Part shown: positions 1 through 6,286 of the stretch, one piece after another
Layout: each line of letters opens with the position of its first letter
Numbering within the stretch: the first letter of the stretch is position 1
Source: Candidatus Thiodiazotropha sp. (ex Gloverina cf. vestifex)
GTDB lineage: Bacteria > Pseudomonadota > Gammaproteobacteria > Chromatiales > Chromatiaceae
DNA: 8,440 bases
Assembly: GCA_025656435.1 (NCBI GenBank)
Contig: JAHXHT010000092.1
Coordinates: forward strand, 1 to 8,440
Reading direction: 5' to 3'
The notes under the pieces: model-generated
Told to the model about the DNA's origin: nothing
Databases searched by the model: none
Seen by the model: the letters and a program-made list of their open reading frames with translations, nothing else
Program-made: the position numbers and the translations under genes

Positions 1-227
1 GGTCGGGGCATAACGGCTGTCGCGTTGGCGAGTCGATTTTGGGGACTCGGATGTCCCAAAATCTTTCACGAGGTAGCGACACGCTTGACTTTATGGTTTT
101 CTAGCACAGCTTCCCAAAGACTTGGCATCTATTTTTCTAAGGGCTGGCAGTGTGCCTCATAAGTGCGGCTGGCAGGTGAATCGAATCACTTGATATTTAC
201 CTGATAAATTTAGGACTGGAGAGACTA
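1..227. other. Left-edge non-coding region with hairpin
   Basis: No convincing gene is visible here. One frame stays open from the left edge to a stop at 160-162, but its translation has no recognisable motif and runs through the hairpin at 35-63, so I do not call it. Two copies of GGCTGGCAG (142-150 and 167-175) lie upstream of the PilZ gene. A purine-rich GGAGAG (217-222) sits 5 nt before a TTG codon at 228 and probably serves as the ribosome binding site for that gene. I could not pick out a clear sigma-70, sigma-28 or sigma-54 promoter. Confidence 0.5.
35..63. other. Strong hairpin near left edge
   Basis: GATTTTGGGGAC (35-46) pairs with GTCCCAAAATC (53-63) as eleven base pairs with one bulged G around a 6-nt loop. 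An outer pair, TGTCGC (18-23) with GCGACA (76-81), could enclose it. GAGTC (30-34) can also pair with GACTC (44-48), giving a competing fold. Only TTTC follows on the plus strand, so a terminator for a gene left of the window is possible but weak. It could equally be the core of an intergenic repeat or a structured RNA. Confidence 0.5.
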
Positions 228-897
228 TTGCCCGATGTCGTCAAACACTTGCAGATAGGCGATGTGCTGCAGTTACAGTTCGCGCCTCCCAGTGAGAATC
301 AGGACCGTTTTGCCAGCCACGCTGGTAGGTTTTTTACCGGGTCAGAGTCTGGTCATCACTACGCCACGCAAACAGGGCAATCCGATTATTGTACGGGAGG
401 GTCAGACTTTCACCGTCCGCATGTTACAGGGAAGCAATATTTTTGGCTTTGTTGCCAATGTTTTGAGTGCTTCGTCCAAGCCTTATCCGCATCTCCATCT
501 GGCCTATCCCGCTGATGTTGAAAGTGCAGTTGTCAGGAATGCACCACGGGTCGCGACTGAGATCCAGGCTATCGTCAACATGCCCACGGGCAGCGACGGA
601 GCAGAGGATCAACGACCGGTCATGATATCCGATATCAGCAGTACCGGGGCACGGGTCATGGACAGGCAGCAGTTGGGTGAAGTGGGCACAAATATTCAGG
701 TGATCCACTCGCTCTCTGTTTGTGGGGGACAAGACGTGCTGAAGGTCATGGACGTCATCCGCAATATTCGTGAAGTGGTGCGTGATGATGGCTCACGCTT
801 GTTTGTTCACGGTGTTGAATATCGAGGATTGACCCGATTTCAGGAATTACTGCTGTGTGCATACGTGCTGGGCAGTATTGCCCGGGAGCGGGGATAG
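228..897 (+). CDS. YcgR-like flagellar brake/PilZ c-di-GMP receptor, apparently frameshifted
   Basis: The product resembles two-domain c-di-GMP receptors of the YcgR/flagellar brake type: an N-terminal YcgR-like domain followed by a PilZ domain. The PilZ signature is intact. In the frame starting at ATG 262 (211 aa), RNAPR (92-96) fits RxxxR and DISSTG (124-129) fits (D/N)xSxxG; both contact c-di-GMP in this family. The N-terminal domain is split between two frames. The frame from TTG 228 gives LPDVVKHLQIGDVLQLQF, which looks like a normal start for the family. The continuation ATLVGFLPGQSLVITTP is read only one base over. The switch falls around 308-318, near a run of four T; dropping one T would join the halves. 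TTG 228 has GGAGAG 5 nt upstream, whereas ATG 262 gives an atypical, cysteine-rich N-terminus. It is a recent pseudogene, a sequencing error, or a gene using an internal start. No flagellar gene is nearby, so a motility role is inferred from the family only. Confidence 0.8.
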
Positions 898-898
898 C

Positions 899-923
899 AT
901 CGGTGCGGCAGCGCCGCACCGAT
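899..923. terminator. Convergent hairpin terminator between PilZ gene and trxB
   Basis: ATCGGTGCGGC (899-909) and GCCGCACCGAT (913-923) form a perfect 11-bp GC-rich stem with a 3-nt loop. It starts two bases after the PilZ-gene stop and lies 23 bp from the trxB stop on the other strand. Neither side carries a proper U-run, so it is not a textbook intrinsic terminator. Its symmetry and its place between convergent genes make bidirectional termination or 3'-end protection the natural reading. Confidence 0.65.
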
Positions 924-946
924 ATCAAGCATAGTTAACTTCGCGT

Positions 947-1909
947 TTATTTATCAGCTTCCAGGGCATCCAGAAAACGCTCGGCATCCAGCGCGGCCTG
1001 GCAACCGGTGCCGGCTGAAGTGATTGCCTGGCGATAGACGTGATCCATCACATCACCGGCTGCGTAGATACCGGGGGTGGATGTCTGGGTGGCATTGCCC
1101 TCCAGTCCACCCTGGACCTGCAGGTAGCCGTTGGTCATTTCCAGCTGGTCTTCAAAGAGCCCGGTATTCGGACTGTGGCCGATAGCGATGAAGACACCCT
1201 GAAGGTCGACATCTTTGGTGCTGTCGTCTTTCACATTCTTGATGCGCATACCGGTAACACCAGATTGGTCCCCCAGCACTTCGTCCAGCACATGGTCCCA
1301 TTCGATGGTGACATTGCCTTCCTCGGCTTTCTTTTTCAGTTGATCGGAGAGAATCTTTTCCGAGCGGAACTGATCACGCCGATGAACCACGACAACTTCA
1401 GCTGCGATATTGGAGAGGTAGAGTGCCTCTTCAACTGCGGTATTGCCGCCACCGATGACCGCGACCTTCTGGTTTTTGTAGAAGAAGCCGTCACAGGTGG
1501 CGCAGGCAGAGACGCCGCGGCCGCGAAAGGCCTGCTCGGATTCCATGCCAAGGTATTTGGCCGATGCGCCGGTGCAGATAATGAGGGCATCGCAGGTGTA
1601 GACAGCCTGGTCGCCGGTCAGGCGGAAGGGACGCTCTGTCAATTCGGCCTTATTGATATGGTCAAAAATGATCTCTGTGTTGAAGCGTTCGGCATGCTTG
1701 CGCATACGCTCCATCAGATCAGGACCCTGGACACCGTCATTATCACCCGGCCAGTTGTCTACCTCGGTGGTGGTCATCAACTGTCCGCCTTGCTCCATGC
1801 CGGTGACCAGCACGGGATCAAGATTGGCGCGTGCAGCGTAGACAGCGGCGGTGTAGCCGGCGGGACCGGATCCCAGAATCAATAGGCGGCAGTGCTTGGT
1901 TTCGCTCAT
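947..1909 (-). CDS. trxB: Thioredoxin-disulfide reductase TrxB
   Basis: This cytoplasmic FAD enzyme uses NADPH to reduce thioredoxin. The 320-aa length matches the low-molecular-weight bacterial type. The FAD Rossmann motif GSGPAG is at residues 13-18. The redox-active CATC is at 136-139, the NADPH-binding GGGNTA at 153-158 and the phosphate-contacting HRR at 176-178. The C-terminal FAD motif AAGDV lies in the last 35 residues. No key residue is missing. The start at 1907-1909 has TGGAG about 9 nt upstream on the minus strand. The gene is divergent from ald and convergent with the PilZ gene. In E. coli and many other gammaproteobacteria trxB likewise lies next to ftsK-lolA-rarA and points away from it, which supports the call. 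The 5' leader contains a small hairpin at 1929-1955; no clear promoter could be assigned. Confidence 0.98.
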   Translation of the reverse strand: MSETKHCRLLILGSGPAGYTAAVYAARANLDPVLVTGMEQGGQLMTTTEVDNWPGDNDGVQGPDLMERMRKHAERFNTEIIFDHINKAELTERPFRLTGDQAVYTCDALIICTGASAKYLGMESEQAFRGRGVSACATCDGFFYKNQKVAVIGGGNTAVEEALYLSNIAAEVVVVHRRDQFRSEKILSDQLKKKAEEGNVTIEWDHVLDEVLGDQSGVTGMRIKNVKDDSTKDVDLQGVFIAIGHSPNTGLFEDQLEMTNGYLQVQGGLEGNATQTSTPGIYAAGDVMDHVYRQAITSAGTGCQAALDAERFLDALEADK

Positions 1910-1928
1910 GTATACTAACTCCAGACGA

Positions 1929-1955
1929 GTGATGCCCTGACGAGCAGGGAGTCAC
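1929..1955 (-). other. Small hairpin in trxB leader
   Basis: CCCTG (1935-1939) pairs with CAGGG (1945-1949) around a 5-nt loop, and beyond a two-base internal mismatch GTGA (1929-1932) pairs with TCAC (1952-1955). It lies 20-46 bp upstream of the trxB start. It could be a leader structure or the binding site of a dimeric regulator. The sequence does not tell which, and it may be chance. Confidence 0.35.
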
Positions 1956-2160
1956 GCTCAACGTATCGTGTGTGCAGTCTCGGACAGGAATTAACGGAAA
2001 TCAGTGACCCTGCGCCAAGTCTGCAAAAGAGAATGCGGGAATACTACGGAAACATGCGGCAGTGGTAAAGAATCCACGATGTGATTGAGGGAATCCAGAG
2101 TGAAATTTCTGCCTCTATCTCTTTGTCTGGCGCCTGGTAAACCCGAACCCCATTGAGTTT

Positions 2161-2170
2161 TAACATGTTA
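2161..2170. promoter_or_regulatory. Perfect palindrome before ald, possible operator
   Basis: TAACATGTTA is a perfect 10-bp palindrome ending 8 bp before the ald start codon, and it runs directly into the AT-rich TATATA (2169-2174). There is no purine-rich Shine-Dalgarno sequence between it and the ATG. In other bacteria ald is often controlled by Lrp/AsnC-type regulators that respond to alanine, so an operator is conceivable. A 10-bp palindrome can also be chance, and no regulator gene is next to it. Confidence 0.3.
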
Positions 2171-2178
2171 TATATCCT

Positions 2179-3243
2179 ATGAAGATCGGTATACCCAAAG
2201 AGATCAAGCCCCTTGAGGGCAGGGTGGGCCTGGTGCCTGAGGCCTGTGGTGAACTGGTCGGAGCGGGGCATCAGGTGTTGGTCGAAGCAGGCGCCGGCAG
2301 CCATAGCGGTTATGCCGATAAGGATTACCAGTCTGCGGGGGTGAATATTGTCGGTACTGCACAGGTTGTCTATGAGGCATCCGATCTGCTGGTAAAGGTG
2401 AAAGAACCCTACGGGCCGGAACCCGAGATGCTTAGAGAAGGGCAACGACTGTTTTGTTTTCTACACCTGGCGGCAGACGAATCGCTGACCCGACGACTGC
2501 AGCAATCGGGTGTGACCGCTATCGCCTTCGAAACCCTGTCAGTGGATGGTGCTCTGCCGATTTTGGCGCCCATGAGTGATATCGCGGGAAGATTGGCGGT
2601 GCAGTACGGCACCACCCTGTTGCATCACCCGCAGGGCGGCAAAGGGCTGTTGCTGGGGGGGCTGCCTGGGGCTGAACGTGGTCATGTGGTTATCCTGGGC
2701 GGTGGCCAGGCGGGTGGCAATGCCGCCCGTCTAGCGGCAGCCATGGGCGCGAGGGTGACCGTCTTCGAACGCCAGCGTGAGCGGATGGTGGCCATACGTA
2801 ATCTGGGTGACAATGTGACGGCACTCTATCCTTACCAGACACTGATAGACGATCTGGTGTCTGAGGCTGATCTGCTAATTGGTGCGGTGCTGATCCCTGG
2901 TGCCCGGGCTCCCAGTGTCGTGTCGCGTCAGCAGGTGGAGGGCATGATGCGGGGCAGTGTGGTGGTTGATATTTCGGTGGATCAGGGTGGCTGTATCGAG
3001 ACGACCCGGCCAACCACCTACGAAGATCCGACCTATCAGGTAGAGAGTGTGACCCATTTTGCTGTGACGAACATGCCTGGTGCGGTGCCGAGAAGTGCTT
3101 CACAGGCGCTCTCTGCCGCCCTGATACCCTATCTCAAAAGGCTGACGCTCCCGGATTGGCACAAGGACTCGCAATTGAGTGGGGCAGTCAATCTTTCCAA
3201 TGGTGAGATCGTGTACCCTGCCTTGCGCGAACAGTACCTGTGA
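2179..3243 (+). CDS. ald: Alanine dehydrogenase
   Basis: This NAD-dependent enzyme interconverts L-alanine with pyruvate and ammonia in the cytoplasm. The N-terminus MKIGIPKEIK is the family hallmark. Residues matching the catalytic set described for Mycobacterium tuberculosis Ald are in register: Arg15, Lys75 (VKEP) and His96, with the aspartate of DQGG at 268. The dinucleotide-binding loop GGGQAG is at 174-179. At the end of the second strand of this fold an acidic Glu197 (FERQR) stands where the family usually has Asp; this probably still favours NAD, though the neighbouring arginines are unusual. NMPGAVP is present near the C-terminus. At 354 aa it is slightly shorter than the roughly 370 usual, mostly at the C-terminus. 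The start is fixed: an in-frame stop lies at 2161-2163 and no other start codon follows it. No Shine-Dalgarno precedes the ATG. The gene sits between trxB and ftsK, where E. coli has lrp. Confidence 0.95.
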   Translation: MKIGIPKEIKPLEGRVGLVPEACGELVGAGHQVLVEAGAGSHSGYADKDYQSAGVNIVGTAQVVYEASDLLVKVKEPYGPEPEMLREGQRLFCFLHLAADESLTRRLQQSGVTAIAFETLSVDGALPILAPMSDIAGRLAVQYGTTLLHHPQGGKGLLLGGLPGAERGHVVILGGGQAGGNAARLAAAMGARVTVFERQRERMVAIRNLGDNVTALYPYQTLIDDLVSEADLLIGAVLIPGARAPSVVSRQQVEGMMRGSVVVDISVDQGGCIETTRPTTYEDPTYQVESVTHFAVTNMPGAVPRSASQALSAALIPYLKRLTLPDWHKDSQLSGAVNLSNGEIVYPALREQYL

Positions 3244-3252
3244 AACTAGAAT
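3223..3252 (+). promoter_or_regulatory. Weak candidate promoter for ftsK
   Basis: TTGCGC (3223-3228) and TAGAAT (3247-3252) are separated by 18 bp. The -10 element differs from TATAAT at one base, but the -35 element is poor. The element overlaps the end of ald and enters a markedly AT-rich 55-bp gap before ftsK. No terminator hairpin is visible after ald, so read-through from ald into ftsK is an alternative or additional source of transcription. Confidence 0.25.
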
Positions 3253-3298
3253 AAGAATTGTTTATAACTTTCTAATTAAAAAGGAATATCATTTTTAT

Positions 3299-5611
3299 AT
3301 GACAGCACAGGCAAAAAGTCGGGGGATGGTTGAACAGAGCGCATTTCAGCGGCACGTCAGTCATGCGCTTCGTGAAGGTATCATGTGGAGCCTGTTCTGC
3401 CTCAGCGGCTATCTGCTCCTCTCACTATTTACCTATTCCTCTCAGGATCCGGGCTGGTCTTATACTGGACCAACCATCAATGTACTGAACTCGGGTGGAC
3501 CGGCCGGGGCCTGGTTCGCCGATGTCTTTTTCTACCTGTTCGGTTTTTTCGCCTATCTGTTTCCCATTATGCTGAGCTGGAGCGCGGTACTGGTTTTCCG
3601 TCGCCGCAATCCGGATGACAGTATCAATTTGAATTTGGTGCTGGTGCGCTGGCTCGGGTTCTTCGTGACGTTGGCTTCGGGGTGTGCGCTCGCCGCGCTG
3701 CATGCCAGCCAACTGGGTGCTGCATTACCCACGGGTACAGGCGGTATTCTTGGCGGTTCTCTCGGTGGTTATTTCGAGTCGACTTTCAGCAGTTCCGGCA
3801 GCACGCTATTGATGTTGGCGCTTTTTCTCAGTGGTTTCACGCTGTTTACCGGTATCTCCTGGTTCACAGTGATGGACTTCCTCGGGGGTGTTGTGCTGAC
3901 TGTGACCCGTAAGAGTTATTTGTTTTATATACATCTCCGTGAACGATTGGCTGCCAATAAGGTACGCCAAGAACGTGTTGCACTGGTCAAAAAAGAGCAG
4001 AAAAAGGCGGATAAAAGGCAGCAGCCGAGAATCGAGCCGGTTATCAAGAAACCCAAATCGAGTGAGCGGGTGGAGAAGGAGCGTCAGGTACCGCTCTTTG
4101 AGGTGGATTCCAACAGCGAGCTGCCTCCATTGGCTTTGCTCGATCCAGCAAAACAGACGGTTCAAGCTTACTCGGAAGAAGCGCTGCAGGCGATGTCTCG
4201 CCAGGTGGAACTTAAGTTCGCTGATTTCGATATTGAGGTACAAGTCGTTGCGGTTCACCCCGGACCTGTGGTCACGCTTTACGAGCTCCGATTGGCGGCG
4301 GGTACTAAAGTTAGCAAAATCACCGGTCTTTCCAAGGATCTGGCCCGCGCCCTCTCCACCATTGCGGTTCGTGTGGTGGAAGTGATCCCAGGTAAATCGG
4401 TGATCGGTCTCGAGATCCCCAACGAGTATCGGGAGACCGTTTTTCTCAGTGAGGTCCTGCAGTCACAAACCTACGAAGCCGCGAAGTCACCCTTGACCTT
4501 GGCCCTGGGCAAGGATATCGCCGGCAATCCCATGTGTGTGGATCTGGGTAAGATGCCTCATGCCCTGATTGCCGGTACCACGGGTTCAGGTAAGTCGGTG
4601 GCGATCAACGCCATGATCCTCAGCTTGCTCTACAAAGCCAAGCCGGACGAAGTGCGCATGATCATGGTGGATCCGAAGATGTTGGAGTTGTCGGTTTATG
4701 AGGGTATCCCGCATCTATTGACACCCGTGGTGACCGATATGCAGGAGGCATCCAACGCCCTGCGCTGGTGTGTCGGTGAAATGGAGAGACGTTATAAGCT
4801 GATGGCTGCCATGGGGGTGAGAAACATCATCGGCTACAACCGCAAAGTCAGAGATGCGATCAGCAAGGGTGAGCCGATCAAAGACCCCCTGTTTCAGCCA
4901 GAGCCAGACGAGATCATCGAAGCCATGGCATATCCGACTTTGGAACCCTTGCCCTATATCGTGGTCATTATCGACGAGCTTGCCGACATGATGATGGTGG
5001 CCCGTAAGAAGGTCGAAGAGCTGATTGCCAGGTTGGCGCAGAAGGCGCGTGCATCGGGTATTCATTTGATTCTCGCCACCCAGCGGCCATCGGTGGATGT
5101 GATTACCGGCCTGATCAAGGCCAATATCCCCACCCGCATCGCATTCCAGGTCTCCTCGAGGGTTGACTCCCGGACGATCCTGGACCAGATGGGCGCGGAG
5201 CATCTGCTGGGTCACGGTGACATGCTCTACATGGGTACCGGCAGCAACCTGACCCAGCGGGTACATGGCGCTTTTGTGGATGACAATGAGGTTCACCGGG
5301 TAGTGAGCCACCTGAAATCGACAGGCCAGCCGGATTATCTGGAAGAGATCCTGCAGGAGGCCACGGAGTCGGTGCCGGGTTTTCCTGCCGAGGGTGGTGA
5401 TGTCGAGGATGCCGATCCACTTTATGACGAGGCGGTGCAGATTGTGACCGAGACACGTCGGGCTTCGATCTCAGGTGTGCAACGACGCTTGAAAATAGGC
5501 TACAACCGGGCGGCTCGCATGATTGAAGGGATGGAGCGCGTCGGCATCGTCGGTCCGGCTGAAACCAATGGCAGCCGTAGCGTGCTGGCGCCGCCGCCAC
5601 CGAAGGATTGA
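3299..5611 (+). CDS. ftsK: DNA translocase FtsK
   Basis: FtsK is a membrane-anchored hexameric ATPase of the division septum. It pumps chromosomal DNA toward the terminus and activates XerCD recombination at dif. From ATG 3299 the protein is 770 aa. It has four hydrophobic segments near residues 29-46, 71-100, 114-134 and 168-188, then a charged Lys/Arg/Glu-rich linker of only about 110 residues. The RecA-like motor follows, with Walker A GTTGSGKS at 426-433 and Walker B VVIIDEL at 555-561 (Asp559, Glu560). A C-terminal winged-helix gamma domain from about 706 contains RASISGVQ and GYNRAARMIE, the region that reads KOPS sequences. The linker is far shorter than in the 1329-aa E. coli protein but within the range of other bacteria. 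AAGGA (3281-3285) lies 13 nt before ATG 3299, which is long; ATG 3326, just after a GGGGG run, is an alternative start. An upstream extension into ald is not credible. It probably heads an ftsK-lolA-rarA unit. Confidence 0.97.
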   Translation: MTAQAKSRGMVEQSAFQRHVSHALREGIMWSLFCLSGYLLLSLFTYSSQDPGWSYTGPTINVLNSGGPAGAWFADVFFYLFGFFAYLFPIMLSWSAVLVFRRRNPDDSINLNLVLVRWLGFFVTLASGCALAALHASQLGAALPTGTGGILGGSLGGYFESTFSSSGSTLLMLALFLSGFTLFTGISWFTVMDFLGGVVLTVTRKSYLFYIHLRERLAANKVRQERVALVKKEQKKADKRQQPRIEPVIKKPKSSERVEKERQVPLFEVDSNSELPPLALLDPAKQTVQAYSEEALQAMSRQVELKFADFDIEVQVVAVHPGPVVTLYELRLAAGTKVSKITGLSKDLARALSTIAVRVVEVIPGKSVIGLEIPNEYRETVFLSEVLQSQTYEAAKSPLTLALGKDIAGNPMCVDLGKMPHALIAGTTGSGKSVAINAMILSLLYKAKPDEVRMIMVDPKMLELSVYEGIPHLLTPVVTDMQEASNALRWCVGEMERRYKLMAAMGVRNIIGYNRKVRDAISKGEPIKDPLFQPEPDEIIEAMAYPTLEPLPYIVVIIDELADMMMVARKKVEELIARLAQKARASGIHLILATQRPSVDVITGLIKANIPTRIAFQVSSRVDSRTILDQMGAEHLLGHGDMLYMGTGSNLTQRVHGAFVDDNEVHRVVSHLKSTGQPDYLEEILQEATESVPGFPAEGGDVEDADPLYDEAVQIVTETRRASISGVQRRLKIGYNRAARMIEGMERVGIVGPAETNGSRSVLAPPPPKD

Positions 5612-5650
5612 ACTGAGACATCCGTTCCATGTGCTGGGACTGAATTTTTG

Positions 5651-5657
5651 AGGAAGG
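5651..5657 (+). promoter_or_regulatory. Ribosome binding site deciding the lolA start
   Basis: AGGAAGG lies just upstream of ATG 5660. The only earlier in-frame candidate nearby is TTG 5648, which has no purine-rich element at a suitable distance. Starting at 5660 also gives a clean signal peptide beginning MNFRLL, so this site selects 5660. Confidence 0.7.
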
Positions 5658-5659
5658 GT

Positions 5660-6286
5660 ATGAATTTTCGTCTGCTGACTCTCATCGCGTGCCTGTTGAC
5701 GGGCATCAGCCAGGCCCTCTGGGCCGCTGATGGCACCACTCAGTTCCAGACCTTCCTCAAGGATCTCGATACCTTGCAGGCAGAATTCCGTCAGACTATT
5801 CAGCGCCCCGATGAGGATACGGTCTACGCTACCAATGGTATTTTCTATCTGAAGCGTCCTGGACAGCTGCGCTGGGAATATGAGGATCCCGCTACCCAGG
5901 TCATCGTCGCAGATGGAAAGCGGATCTGGCTGCACGATATCGAACTGGAGCAGGTCTCCCATCGAAGTCAGAAAGCGGCCTTGGAAGGAACACCGGCACA
6001 GCTCCTGAGTGGGACCGGACCCATCGACGAAGACTTTGAGCTTCTCGAGCAGGGTGAATCCGATGGTCTCACCTGGTTGGAGCTGATACCGAAAGAGAAG
6101 GATGCTCAATTCGCAAAGGTCAGGCTCGGTCTGCTCGAAAACGAATTGCAGCGCATGGAAATGCATGACAGCTTCGGTCAGATCACTCGCTTCATCTTCT
6201 ATAATATTGCGCGTAATCCGGCACTCTCGACTGAGCTGTTTGTCTTCGTACCGCCTCCACAGATCGACCTGATCGGCGATCTATGA
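5660..6286 (+). CDS. lolA: Outer-membrane lipoprotein carrier LolA
   Basis: LolA is the periplasmic chaperone that takes lipoproteins from the LolCDE transporter in the inner membrane and hands them to LolB at the outer membrane. The 208-aa precursor starts with a Sec signal peptide (residues 1-22, cut probably after LWA), leaving about 186 residues, close to E. coli LolA. Visible family features are FLKDLDTLQAEFRQTI (32-47) with Arg44, matching the arginine important for release in E. coli; PGQLRWEY (67-74); VIVADGKRIW (81-90); and PAQLLSG (112-118). The C-terminus carries FVFVPPPQIDLI. It lies 48 bp after ftsK with no terminator between, and its stop codon overlaps the rarA start as ATGA. 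This order is standard in gammaproteobacteria. Nothing is missing or unusual. Confidence 0.97.
   Translation: MNFRLLTLIACLLTGISQALWAADGTTQFQTFLKDLDTLQAEFRQTIQRPDEDTVYATNGIFYLKRPGQLRWEYEDPATQVIVADGKRIWLHDIELEQVSHRSQKAALEGTPAQLLSGTGPIDEDFELLEQGESDGLTWLELIPKEKDAQFAKVRLGLLENELQRMEMHDSFGQITRFIFYNIARNPALSTELFVFVPPPQIDLIGDL

Noticed and set aside
1..162. Open plus-strand frame from the left edge to a stop at 160-162, possible C-terminus of an upstream gene
   Set aside because: The translation has no recognisable family signature and the strong hairpin at 35-63 lies inside it.
140..215. Sigma-54 or sigma-28 promoter for the PilZ gene (TGGCAG at 145 and 171, CCTGATAA at 200)
   Set aside because: The second conserved element is missing or poor in each case, so a flagellar-type promoter cannot be supported.
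308..311. Programmed ribosomal frameshift in the PilZ gene
   Set aside because: There is no clear slippery heptamer, stimulatory structure or internal Shine-Dalgarno at the switch point; mutation or sequencing error is simpler.
1040..1885. Long plus-strand open frame (281 codons) opposite trxB
   Set aside because: It is a shadow of trxB, whose protein carries every expected motif; the antisense translation resembles nothing known.
2044..2445. Minus-strand open frame over the trxB-ald spacer and the start of ald
   Set aside because: Most of it overlaps ald in antisense and there are no family motifs, so it is not a missing lrp.
3179..3298. FtsK start extended upstream into ald
   Set aside because: The extra residues are out-of-frame ald sequence plus the AT-rich gap; ATG 3299 with an upstream AAGGA is the better start.
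4715..5311. Minus-strand open frame of 198 codons inside ftsK
   Set aside because: It lies within the conserved FtsK motor domain and shows no ribosome binding site or recognisable motifs.
5471..6166. Minus-strand open frame of 231 codons across the ftsK-lolA junction
   Set aside because: It spans two well-supported genes on the other strand and its translation is just their complement.
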